From Cerioporus squamosus (taxonomy: Eukaryota > Basidiomycota > Agaricomycetes > Polyporales > Polyporaceae), in assembly GCA_022592435.1 (NCBI GenBank), contig JABYQS010000013.1, forward strand, positions 1 to 64,000: a stretch of 64,000 nt of DNA, written 5' to 3'. The translations under genes and the position numbers were made by a program. Positions 45,388 to 56,443 of the stretch are shown here, piece by piece (within the stretch, counting starts at the first letter, position 1; every line of letters begins with the position of its first letter). The notes under the pieces were generated by a model. The model was not told the DNA's origin and made no database searches. It saw nothing but the letters and a program-made list of their open reading frames with translations.

Positions 45388-46286
45388 CCGTCTGGTACGT
45401 TCCTGTCGCGCTGCTCACCGCTCACCGCGCCGGTGTCTGACACGTCCGCCAGCAGACGGTCGCGTGTCATCCAGACTCCGGACTCGCTCGGCGCGCTCTT
45501 CGCCGCGATCGCGCAACACCCGACCCCGGCCGCACACATAGCTCGCCCTGCCAAATGGCACGTCGGGCCACTTCGTCGCGAGTCGAGGTCGTGATATTGC
45601 TCATTTATGGAAGGCATTCTATGGTGTTGAGCTCGGTTCCCCCACATTATCGTCGTACGACGCAGGCTTTCGGATTAGAGAGTGCAGTGGTCGCCGTGTA
45701 TCAGTATCGCTTGTATTCGCATCTTTAGCATGGCCCAGGCATATATGATTAGTGATATCAATCGAACAGCCCCAGCACAGTCCGCGGTCGAGCCAAGATG
45801 CCAGATATGCCAGAAGTGCTTCTTCGAGTCAGGAAGCAACATAGCCTGCAGCGTAGTTAACTACCATTGGGCTGCAAAGACTGGTCTAGACCATTGGCCA
45901 ATGAGAACCAGGCGTTGCCTCCACGCCACTATGTACATACCCGTAAACACCGCGAGCATGGTGATTGGCTGGCGAGCTTCTAGCCACTCAACTGGTACTC
46001 ATGAGGTGAGTCTTCCAGTCGCCTTCGTAGTGACTACAGTAGAATCTCTACTAAGGAATACGCTGGTAAGGAATAACCGCGATAAGGAATAGGGCTCGGG
46101 CCCCTCCCAGATGGGCGCTTACACGCCAAATCGACCTACAGTAGGGAATAATTCCGCTAAGGAATGATGATTTGGGGTCTCCCGAGCGTATTCCTTATTA
46201 GCGATTCGACTGTACTGTTATTACGAGTAGCCTGACGTTGCTGATGTACATCGTACTACAGCTTTTCCGAACTCATCGCAGAATGT
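45388..46286. other. 0.9-kb convergent intergenic region with a MITE
   Basis: It lies between the unknown gene (+) and the 3' end of the amidohydrolase (-). Apart from the element at 46037-46212 and a CCAAT palindrome at 45893-45902, nothing is recognised. A 136-codon frame overlaps the element and is not credible. Confidence 0.5.
46037..46212. mobile_element. Short non-autonomous DNA transposon (MITE), pogo/Tc1-mariner-like
   Basis: The 176-bp element starts CAGTAGAATC and ends GATTCGACTG. It is flanked on both sides by TA (46035-46036 and 46213-46214), the target duplication of Tc1/mariner/pogo elements. The inverted termini match for about 30 bp with about four differences, both reaching TAAGGAATACGCT inwards. 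The interior repeats AAGGAATA-like words and codes for nothing. Confidence 0.85.
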
Positions 46287-47947
46287 TCAGATAGATGTTA
46301 GGTCAGGCGCACCATGTGCATCATACCACTTCTTCCAGCGAGCCTCCAATACGTCCGCAGGCCAACGCTTCCTCACATCGTCGGCCCTCTGCTTCAACTC
46401 CTTCGCAACGGGAGCCCAATCCCGGACCAGCTTTCCATCCTTCTTCACGAGCTCGCCATCGACGAAGACTGCGTCCACATCCTCGCTCGATGCGTGGAAC
46501 ACCACTCCCGCGATAGGATCGCTCGCACCGCCAAGGTTGACAGAGCCCGCATCGAAGACGACGAGGTCGGCGCGCTTGCCAACCTCCACGATACCAATGA
46601 GATGCGCGAGGTTGAGGGCCTCTGCACCGCCGAGCGTGCCCAAGCGGAAGGCGTCGACGCTGTTGTACTTGTTGTGGAACGGCGGGGTGACCTTGTTCAG
46701 GCGGATGCGCTCGTGGTCGTGGGCGCGTGCCCATTGTAAGCCGGTGCGCATCTGCGTGAAGATGTCGCCGCTGTTGATGGAGGTGCAGTCCTAAAGGGCC
46801 ATGTATTCAGCGGGACCCTGAACACTGTCCGGAGCAGCACTCACTATTCCAAGCCCGCACTTGACGCCGCGCGTTAACGCCTCGTATTCGACCGGGTTAC
46901 CGTGTGCCATACCCATCTCGTCCTCAGGAGTGGCACCAATCGCAGCCCCGCTGTCCTTCAGTGCCTTCCACATTTCATCGTCAGGCTCAGTACGCTCGGC
47001 GAGGACGTTGCAGTGCGAGAACACGACGTCCGGGCCAAGCATACCCGCATCCCGCCACCTGAGGATGGTCGGTCCCTGCACGACGTGCGCCGTGAAGATC
47101 TTCACGTTGTTCGCCCGCGCGTACGCGAAGAACTCCTGGTGCGCGGACACGGGGCCGTTCGCGATCACGTCGTATCCCAGGCCGAGCGTGACGCGCCCGT
47201 CGGGACGCAGGTTCCCGCCGTTGGATCCCCACTCGGCCAGCTTCTTGCGCTGCCAGGCCGCTGTCTCTGCCTCGTTCCCGAACTCGAGGCTGGGGAAAAC
47301 CTCGGTGGGCTGGCTCTGGCGGGCGGGGGCCCAGATGACACGCGCGCCGGACTCGAGGGTGGCTTTGAGGGCCGCGTCGGCGTGCGCGGGCGTGAGTGCG
47401 GCGTGGTAGTGGTCGAGGATGGTGGTCACGCCGTTGTGGAGGGCGTCGAGGCACCCGGCGAGCGTGCCAATACCGACTTCCTCAGGCGTGAGAGTACCCT
47501 GTACCGACCTGAGGACAAGCCGGGTGAGTATCAACTTCAGACATATGTCAGTTTAATTACTGACCATGACATCTTGACAAGATATTCGGTGAGCAGCCAG
47601 CTAGAATCCGTTTGAGTCGTTTTCTGCGTGGTTGGACAAATAGAGCACGCACTCGCAGTGGTCAGCTCGCAAGACGGCCATGAAGACATGGCTGTTTCAG
47701 GGTCAGCGCACGCCCCATACGATCACATCGCATATGGAGATACTCACCGGTGGGTGTCGACGAACCCAGGTGTGATCCATTTGTTCTTGCAGTCGATTAC
47801 TTCGACACCGGATGCAGGGGCAATGTTCTCCTCAATGCGAGTAATGGTGTTGCCCTCGATGAGCACATCGGCCTCGTATACGCGTGCGTCCTTGCTGCCC
47901 TGCACGCAGGTCGCAATAGTGCCACCCTTGAGTAGATATTTGGTCAT
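46287..47947 (-). CDS. Amidohydrolase (chlorohydrolase / cytosine-deaminase-like)
   Basis: It is a metal-dependent hydrolase of the family that includes SsnA, TrzN and methylthioadenosine deaminase; the substrate is unknown. The N-terminal beta sandwich begins MTKYLLKGGTIATCVQGSKD. The metal-binding motif GFVDTHRHVF is formed across an intron. Further barrel motifs are GVTTILDHYHA, KIFTAHVVQGPT (metal His), VVFSHCNVLAE and SGAAIGATPEDEMGMAHGNP, where the acidic pair sits. The C-terminal part has LGGAEALNLAHLIGIVEVGK, then RADLVVFDAG. The stop is at 46289-46287. At least three introns are present; the one after HCEC is about 110 nt. DTHRH rather than HxH-only suggests the TrzN/guanine-deaminase side. 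Confidence 0.88.
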
Positions 47948-49033
47948 GATCGTCGAGTGGGAACGGCGTTGCGGTGTCTGCGAAAGTCTGTAGTAATATA
48001 TATCACTCGGAGGCCGCTCTACCATATATGCTCATGTCACCCACATCGATCCCGAGTCTCAGTCCCTCAATGAAGAGGCTCGGTCCGAGCCGTAAGTGCG
48101 TATGGCGTATGGTTCGAGCGTCACCTTCGTCAGCGGAGTCTCCATCTTCACACAAGCACTGCAGGAGTAGTCATGCTCTCAGGCTCGAGTGTCTATTATG
48201 ATCAGGTGAACCTTGCCAAGCAGTGAGGCTGGCAAGAGCTATAGACGTCAGTTTAAAAACCAGGCACAGTAGACATGATACATACTTATGTACCTCTAGA
48301 TTAAACTAGATCAAAGACATCAGACTCGGCATTTGGTGGATACCATGTAACCACTCAGTTTGCATTCGCGGGACTACCCCGACCGACCGATCGAGCCGCA
48401 TACGAACGGTCCTCCGCTCGGGGACCTGGTGGGCACAACGCGGATGGCGGCCGCTACAGCGTTCCAGTGGTGTCGATGGGGGTTCGTGTTGAACAGAGGC
48501 GATGGTAGGCATAAGATTGAAGTCCCCAGGGGTGATATAGTCGGAGAAAGATAGAAGTTACGACGTCCGAGGTTACTTGTTATAGATACTTGTTCGGTCC
48601 GACCTCACTGCCTCGACTGCACCTTCTTCCACAATTATTCCCCTCAAGATCCTCAGCAAGTGTCATTCGTGAGGACACAGACCAGATGGTCAGCGGTGAC
48701 GAGAGTGTCCAGAATACATGACTGCATGCACAATGTCGCGACCGGCACTTTTGCTGAGAAAAACTGAGCTGACACAGATGAGCCTGCGTCACGACGACCG
48801 GAGCACGTTATATTCACGATGGCTAACACAAGATAATTCTTGTCTGCATACGAGTACCGTCGAGCCGGGACCAGAGCCAAGGCCGCGGTTCCTGAGGTAG
48901 GTCGAAAGCGGTGCATCCTCCGGATGTGAGTGGTCCAACGAGCGCTTGGTCAGCAGGCTGCGCTTCACGACAACGCCCTCCTCCCGTCTGCGACGAGTCT
49001 CCTGTCCATCTGCTCCTGCCGCTCCTTCCTCTC
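47948..49033. other. 1.1-kb divergent intergenic region
   Basis: It lies between the amidohydrolase start (-) and the BSD2-like start (+). No gene or repeat is recognised, and only short frames are present. Confidence 0.45.
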
Positions 49034-50581
49034 ATGTCTGCACGCTATGCTCCCCTCCCGAATCCGCACACCGACCCAGATGCGATTGACGAGATGGAGG
49101 CCGCCTTCGACGACTCGGACGACGAAGACGACCGCCGCACCCAGGTGACCTCGCGCAACGGCTACCAGTCCCTCCCTAATGCCGAGCCAACCTCCCCCTC
49201 CCACGAGCGCACGGCCGCCGTCCCAGGTGCATACGACTTTGAGAACACGGACTTCGACTACGTGCGGCCTCCCCCAGGGTCGCCGCCCGGTCCTCTACGA
49301 GTGCACTCCCCAATGAGTTCGGCAATTCCAATGGCCTCGTTCCATCTTTCTCGAACGTCAACACGGATGCGTCCCCGCGGGCGAATGGTTGGTTCAGGAG
49401 GACAGCGGCATCAATACTGCCCAGCCACTATGTCCAGAGATTCGGTTTGGGGCCGTCGCTACCCGAGGGTCCTGTTGGCGGTGGCACGAGCAACGATGGA
49501 GTCTTCGCCAATGTGACTGCGAAGCCCTCCAGGCAGGTTCGGATACAGGAAGGTGCGTTGCATATTTTCGTGGATGTTTTCATGCATTAAGCCGACCATC
49601 AATCCTTCCATCACTATCCTCATAGGCGACGACATTCTCCTTGTACCGGAAGAGGTGCAGAAGGAAGTGCCACCTTCCTACGCCCAGGCGCAGGCCGACG
49701 CTGTGCCGCCATACTGGGAGACGACCATCCACGCGCCCTCTGCGGCGAACACTCCTGGAGATGTTATCATTGACTCGCTCCCAACCGGCAGCTTGTTCTC
49801 CTTCCTCTGGAACATGCTTGTCTCCATTTCCTTCCAATTCGTCGGCTTTCTCCTCACGTACCTCCTGCACACAACGCACGCTGCCAAGCTCGGTTCCCGT
49901 GCGGGACTCGGCATTACCCTCATTCAGTACGGCTTCGCGATGCGGGGAAAAGATAACTTTGGGGAACAGGACGTGTGGACGAACTGGAAGGCCGAGGAGC
50001 CGCGGCCGACGTTCAGCACGGCCGCTGAGGCGGAGGACTACTACAAGAACTTCAACTCCACTATGCCCCCTCCTTCGCAGACGACACCCAATGATGACAG
50101 TTTACTCGTAGGCGATGCGACAACAGAGTGGCTGTCATTCCTCCTCATGACAATCGGTACGTGTGGATATCATAACCCAAAGCAGCTGGCTAACTCTTTC
50201 GCAGGATGGTTTATCCTCCTCACGTCCCTCCTCGGCTTCTGGCGCGTTAAGCGATGGGAGCGGGGCATCCTCTCTTCGCAGGATGATACCCCCGCGACCG
50301 CCACGCCGGAAGAGCGTGCCCGCTCCGCGGCGATCATCCATTCCATCGAACGCGTCTTCGGGCTGCAGGGCCTGGCGGACGGCTCGCTCCTTCGCCAAGG
50401 CCTTGGCTTCCCAGGTGCGGCACACCGCGAGAGGGATTCCATTGAAGAGGAGGTGCCCGAGCGCAACGAGTACATCCTCCCTATCGACCCGTCCGACCCC
50501 GCACGGAACGAGCGCATCGCACGTGCATACGCGGACGAGGCACGACTGCATCAGGACTTACGGTCCGCTGGGCTTCTATGA
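49034..50581 (+). CDS. BSD2: BSD2 / Ndfip-like adaptor of Rsp5-type ubiquitin ligases
   Basis: These three-span Golgi/endosomal proteins recruit HECT ligases to transporters, for example metal carriers. After an acidic N-terminus (MSARYAPLPNPHTDPDAIDE) comes a Ser/Pro-rich part, then VPEEVQKEVPPSYAQAQADA with the WW-binding PPSY, and DVIIDSLPTGSLFSFLWNML, the family signature. Helices are FLWNMLVSISFQFVGFLLTY, AGLGITLIQYGFAMRG and, across a 48-nt intron, FLLMTIGWFILLTSLLGFW. The frame changes by one base near 49292: upstream it reads PPPGSPPGP, and downstream the family-like sequence ALPNEFGNSNGLVPSF is in another phase. One C seems to be missing. It may be an assembly error or a true break. 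Confidence 0.82.
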
Positions 50582-51005
50582 GCCCTCTGATCTGTAGATT
50601 CCCGTGCGCCTTGGATGTGTTTGCATATACCTATGATCTAGCGAGGTATGTAGGAAGAAGTTTGGGACATCTATGTCGTTTGTGGCATCTTGTATACGCT
50701 TCGCTCCTTGACGCCCTGTTCGACGCGCCGAGGGGGCTAATCTCACCAATTTATTCTTGGACATGTATTGGGTTGTGCTTCGTGCTACGTCTGTCCGTGA
50801 GCCGTTTGGAACGTTCGTTTGATGTAATATATGTACTACAGCATTTGCCCGTAGCCCGGCCGTGGTTATGCGACCCTGCCAGCAGCCAATGGCGAAATGT
50901 GCTTGCGGATAGGTCAGAAATAGGATGGTGCATTGGTCAAGCAGTACATTCTTGTTTACAACTTCTCACGTCCGTCTACGTCTACACGACCATCGGACGC
51001 CGTCT
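50582..51005. other. Convergent 3' region, BSD2-like / PheRS beta
   Basis: About 420 bp between two stop codons, expected to be 3' UTR. No gene is seen. Confidence 0.5.
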
Positions 51006-53431
51006 CTATGCAAAGACAGTCTGGAGCTCCTTCTTAAACGGCTCGAGGTTGAACTCGAGCGCGGAGCATGGGTACCAGATCTCGAACTTCTCCAAGACAG
51101 AGGGATGCAAGATGCCGAGGACCCCAATCTCCAGGTCGTCAGGGGAGGTGAGCGCAGCCTTGAGCGTACGCTTCAGTGCGGAGAGGCCGGAGTACTCCTT
51201 CGGCAGCCGGTAGTAGATCGTCGCAGCGCGTCCAGGGAAGAAGGTGGGGTCTGACAGATCACAGTTCCGTGTGTGAGGCAGATGGATGCGGATGGATGAG
51301 AAGATATCCCAGGGTTCATCAGTCAGTCAGTGGCATGATGACACAGGAACATGAGGCACGTACCTTCGCGTTCCTTGATGTAGTATCCCGTGGTCGCCTT
51401 TGTGTCGGTGCTCGAGATGCGCGGGACCTCAAGCATGTGCATAAGGCGATCGAGCAGACCGTGCACGACCTCGAACCCAGCAGTCTTGTTGCACCACACC
51501 GCAGCGACGTGACGGACGTTGCGTGCCTGCCGCTCGAGCGATGGGTCCTTGAAAACTACGTCTGAGGTCTCGAACACCCGGATTGGCAGCGGGTGAGAGC
51601 GGTTCTCCCGGATCGTCTTGAGGAGACCCTGCAGCAGCGACGTGCGCACGACCTGGAACTCGAGGGTCTTTGGGTTCGCGATGCGGACAGCGGTCTTCCC
51701 GTCGTCTTTGCGGTTCAACCACTCGAAGTTCTCCTCATGTGAGCACTGTTCCGGACGTTAGTCTCAATGAATGAGTGAAAAGATGTCCGACATACAAGGA
51801 TGAGTGGCAACGCCTCTACCCAGCCATCAAACGCACATTCCAAACGAACAATGTCGCTGAGCTTGCTGATGGCCAACGGCTGCGCAACCGTGCTGGTTGC
51901 GGGGAAGGTATCCGGTAGGTTATTGAAGCCGTACGCGATCGCTGCGTCTTCCATGATATCGCGCTCATGCAAAATATCCGGTCGTGTGGGAGGGATCTGC
52001 ACGATGATCTCGTCTGGGTCGTTCGGTGAGACTGAAGCCGAGAGTGTCATGCGCTCGAGGAGCTTGGCCACCTCCGACGAGTTGAGGCTCAGACCGGCAC
52101 ATGAGTTGACGTAGGATGCGTGTGCCGAGTTAGTGCGGTACTTGAGATCCGGCGTTATGCGAACCGAGCCATCCGGGTATACGACCTTACATGGCTCAAT
52201 CCTGAAGATACGGCTTGATATGAGCACTACAGTGGGGACATACTACACGGAGACGTACGTGTAGGGCTCTGCACAGTATTCTGAGAACATGGTTGAGATG
52301 ATGTTCGCCACGATTCCGAGCTTTGTCTCATCCGTAGCGGTGATGTCAATGAAGACATTCCGGGTGTTGAGGGTGATTTTACTGTGCTCCGAGTTAATGA
52401 TAGGTGGCATGGATAGTACTCGGTCCTGCTGATCGTAGATGATAGGATACACCGGCGAATCACGGATAATAGGCAGGTACCGCGCCAGGTGCTTCTCCGA
52501 CTGTGAAGACATCATTCGATCATGCACTGCGCCTCAACCACATCAGTGTTACGTACCTCGTACACCGTCATGAGCTCTTCCGCGGTATACTCCTGGGTTT
52601 TGGCCAACGGCACGAACTTGATGTCCTTCGGTGGCCGCGCTTCGTACCTGAAAGGCGCCTGGATGGTATCGAGGTCGTGTGTACCGATGGCGACGAACTG
52701 CCTTCGCCTGCAAAGGTTCTGGTGCAACTTGTCTTGAAGATCAATGAAGGACTCGTATGAACGCTCAGTGAACTTGACGTTGCGGAGGACGGCGCAGGCG
52801 AAGAAGGGGCGGATTTGCTGGGTCTAAAGGACATGGATGGTATTGGTCTGGAGACGTTTGCCAGTGGGAGTAGGGAAACACGTACCTCCTTGCTCACCGT
52901 AGCGGTGATCAGGTCTGCTTCTCCTCCAGGAGGGTACGCTAGCTTGTACTGTGGAGGTTTGTCCAGTCCGAGGAAGCAGCGAAGGGCCCGTGCAATTCCC
53001 TCGATGCAAAGGAGGTCATATCTGTTAGGGAGTGGTGTGTTTAAGACTCATTGCTGATGCCGTCCAAGGCTTCCTAACCTGTTTGCGGGGATTTCGATTT
53101 TGAGTTGCTAGGAGAAGTAGGTTCACATCATGGCATATCTCTGAAAAGGCATTTACGCACTGGACGCTCAGCCGGAAGCCCTTTCTTCTTTGCCTCTACT
53201 TCCTGCGTGGTCTATACAACGGTCGTCTTCAAACATCATCATACAACACACTTGCGGGGACATACGTCTTCGTCGAGTTCTAATCCGAACTCGAAAAGGA
53301 GATGATCGAACTCTTCTGCGGCTTGAGCCCTTCGGAATGAGCATGCACCATCAGGTTATGCGATGTTACTCACAGTACACCCGCCCGAGCCTCTTGAAGA
53401 GTTCCTCCTTATCACAGGCCACCGTCGGCAT
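51006..53431 (-). CDS. FRS1: Cytosolic phenylalanyl-tRNA synthetase, beta subunit
   Basis: It forms the alpha2-beta2 enzyme that charges tRNA-Phe. The start is at [19 protein letters not shown] (53431). After an intron it continues [19 protein letters not shown], then [20 protein letters not shown] (B1/B5-type domain), [100 protein letters not shown] and the C-terminal [20 protein letters not shown], ending [10 protein letters not shown] at the stop 51008-51006. All are standard for the eukaryotic/archaeal-type beta subunit. The gene has seven or more short introns. The alpha-subunit gene lies 3 kb away on the same strand. Confidence 0.94.
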
Positions 53432-54614
53432 CGCGCGAGAATTACAGCAAGAGAAGGAGAGCGAACTGAAGGAGGGTGCAGCGATTCGGCGAGGTCGAGT
53501 CGAGAGGACAGAGAGCGCCAAGCGACGGAATCTGGGAAAGATAATCTGAGATCTTGATCGAGTCAACGCATAGTTAACCGCCCTGTGTACTAGGTCCTCC
53601 GACTCGTCGCCTTGAAGTACCGCACTCTCTGCCAACCGTTAGCATTCAGTGGCATGCTCTATTCACGCTCATTTCTGAGGATAATTCTGGTGATAATTTG
53701 CCTTTCCAAGAAGCCTATCGGAGGCGGCGAGGTGATGGTATCGGTGGTGTGCTGTATCATGGTAAGTGCTGGCAAGCTTGAAGCTCATTGTGCAGAGAGG
53801 GGCAGGACAGCACGCGCTCGGACTCCAGAGGCATGGGAGGTGCATGGACGTCGTCATCTGGTGCTGACGATCTCGTAGTTGGCAGAACAAGGTATACGAA
53901 ACGCCCACCACCGCACCGAAAGTGCGCCGGCGGTCGATGCGCGCTGGCGAGACGGTCCTGGAAGCTCCTCGCCCCTTTCTACCGGCGAGTACGGGTCAGA
54001 ACAAAGGTGACGTGGTCGTCAACGTTGGACGAATGCATATTGAATTGACCCATGATTGCATATTTATTACATTGAGAACACGCCTACGCTCGAGCGGCGA
54101 GCTTCTGCGTCTATGACGACACATCATCAGCTGCTGTTTGACTCGTTTGCCACCATAGACACTGTGCGACACATGCTATAAAGCAGATGCGAGGGCCGGG
54201 TCCTTCTGTGCAGGCGGCGGTACGGGTGCGATGAGCAGCTGTGTGGTCGGTCATGCGTGGCTTGCGGAACTGCTGGGTGGGCTCCTGATGCATGCTCCTC
54301 GTCCGGGCGGTCCGCCAAAGGACCCGCCATCAGGTGCAATGGGGTGAATAACTTCTCTCGCCACCGGATGGTCTGGTCCCCTGGCCGCAGCTGCTCTTCT
54401 CCATTTGCCTCCATCTGTGCGCACCCTCCTGTCCCTCTCCCTCCCTCACTTTCCTTCCGTCTTTCCTTCTTAACCGGCCTGGCAGAGGGTTCGCAGCCTG
54501 GTTTCTGCCTGCACACTTCGCCGTGGCTCAAGCACGACCGTTGCCTCCGACTGTAGCCGGTGACAAATATCCACTTCCAATCTCCGTCTCAATCTCCCGT
54601 CTCTATTCGAGACT
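53432..54614. other. 1.2-kb divergent intergenic region
   Basis: It lies between the PheRS beta start (-) and the membrane-protein start (+). A pyrimidine tract of about 70 bp (roughly 54405-54475) precedes the rightward gene by about 140 bp and is probably its core promoter. Open frames here show no family. Confidence 0.5.
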
Positions 54615-56133
54615 ATGGACTCTCGCCCCACGAACGTAGATGACAGCAACGTTAACGATATACACTACGCGACGGTCAAGTTCTGGAGCCACCGACAGGG
54701 TCAAGCTAGTTATCAGGAAGGGACTTTTACCGAAGGGTTCACGGATGCACAAGCGGAATTGCGGTTCAACGGTTGGTCTCCTTCGTCTGTCAACTTGGAC
54801 CAGCCATTCACAATGACGTTGTTCAGGCACTGGCATTACAGTGTTTGGAGTTGGGACTCCCCGGCCATCGGGAAACCAGACTGCGGTCCCGCCGTCAGTA
54901 TCTTTCTCCATCGACGACGGCATTCCGACCACAGTCGTGAGCAACCCTGATCTGCGCGAAACGGATTACATGCATCAGTTCTACGATTCTCGAGCGCTCT
55001 CTCCAGGGGAACATACTTTGCACATCAATGTCACGTACGGTGAAGAGGACTGGCCATTCGTATTGGACTACGTACAGTATGTGCCCTTGCCCTCGGACGC
55101 AGCTTCGGGATGGGGTCCGACAGCTGGAGGCCTCTCTGCCGCGACGTCGAAGCACGCGGGAGCACCTGTGGCTGCGATTGTTGGGAGTGTGATGGGCTGT
55201 GTCGCGCTCCTTGGGGCTGCCGCACTGTTTAAGTACTACTGGTATTTCAGGACAGGATCGACGAAGACGAGGAAGCGTGGGTCGTACATATACACATCAA
55301 CGGTGGCCAAAGTTGACCTCTTGGACCATGGTACGTGCTCAAGGGATCCGTGGATGCCAATGCATGGTTAATATATCGTTTCATTCTCAGAACCCAAGCT
55401 ACTTCCGCCATCCCGAGCCCTGACACCAGAGCCGGCAGCAGACATCGAGTCGGCGTTCGCAACCAGCGAGCAACGCTACCACACTCGGTCCCCGAGTTTG
55501 GGTACGGAATACCTCCTCTCGCCGCCCGGTCTTCACCACTCGTTCATCGACATGTCCGAATCCGATGCCGAGTTACGTCCGTCCTCTCGTCCGGGCAATC
55601 ACCCTGCGTCGCGGCCCTCCTCGCCTCCATACAACCGCCCAGGGACGCCTGCAGCATCATCAGTGCTCGGGTACCAGCGGTCTCCGACCCCCTCCTCGCT
55701 ATCCTTCGCCCTCCTATCACGCCCTGGCACGCCCTCAATCGCCGTCGCTTTCCAGCGGCCCATCACACCGCCGGCGGCCGTGCACCGACCTGAGACGCCC
55801 CCGCTTCCTGCGATCGTATACCGCCCGGCAACGCCTGAGAGCTTTGGATTGCCGCCGACTGCCCAAGCGGGGCCGAGCGACACGAGCAAGGCTCTGCAGC
55901 TGGAGAAGGAGCACGCGTTGCGCACTTTGAAGCAGCCCAAGTTCTATTCGGACTCGGGAGTGCGCTTCAAGGAAGGGGATGCACTGCCTGCGGAGGCAGT
56001 GATGGCCTCCTCCCAAGCAGCCCTGGTCAAGGCCGAGCGGGAGAGACAGCGGAAGAAGAGGGAGAAGGAGAAGCATGTGTCACATGGCGGGTCCGCAATT
56101 TCGGAGGTTCCGCCTATGTATACGGAGGAATAA
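54615..56133 (+). CDS. Single-span membrane protein with galactose-binding-like ectodomain
   Basis: It is a basidiomycete-type protein of unknown role. The N-terminal half has the pattern of a jelly-roll carbohydrate-binding fold: ASYQEGTFTEGFTDAQAELR, then FNGTGITVFGVGTPRPSGNQ (joined over an intron), VSFSIDDGIPTTVV, LSPGEHTLHINVTYGEEDWP and FVLDYVQYVPL. A Gly/Ala-rich spacer leads to one transmembrane helix (APVAAIVGSVMGCVALLGAA). The long cytosolic tail is Ser/Pro-rich (many RPxTP repeats: YNRPGTPAAS, LSRPGTPSIA, FQRPITPPAA, VHRPETPPLP, VYRPATPESF) and ends in a charged coiled coil. No signal peptide is visible, so the anchor may act as one. It sits between the two PheRS genes on the opposite strand. 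Confidence 0.78.
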
Positions 56134-56443
56134 TGCGGGTGACCAAGTCCTTCGTTTCGCTTTCGTGCTGGCATTCAGTACTTCGAGTTGGTCTGGACAC
56201 CACCTCGTTACAATCCTCGTCCCACTAATTTCGACCTGCACATACCCTATATATCTGTTAATCCCTACTGTATTTCTTCAGACCTATACGAACGTCCTTG
56301 AGGTGGAGGAAGGCGAGAAGCGACGTGGTTGAAGCTTCAGAGTTGCTGGTACGCCGATAGACTGTGACTGGGACACCTCTATTCGTACTAGCACCTCACA
56401 TCATGGATACAAGTTTTGATGACTGCTCCTACCATCGACACTT
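56134..56443. other. Convergent 3' region, membrane protein / PheRS alpha
   Basis: About 310 bp between two stop codons. No gene is seen. Confidence 0.5.

Noticed and set aside
45682..46092. 136-codon frame near the amidohydrolase 3' end
   Set aside because: Runs into the MITE and has no coding features.
46902..47615. 237-codon open frame on the plus strand
   Set aside because: Antisense to the amidohydrolase, which has clear metal-binding motifs on the other strand.
54127..54531. 134-codon minus-strand frame between PheRS beta and the membrane protein
   Set aside because: Overlaps the pyrimidine-rich promoter tract and shows no family.
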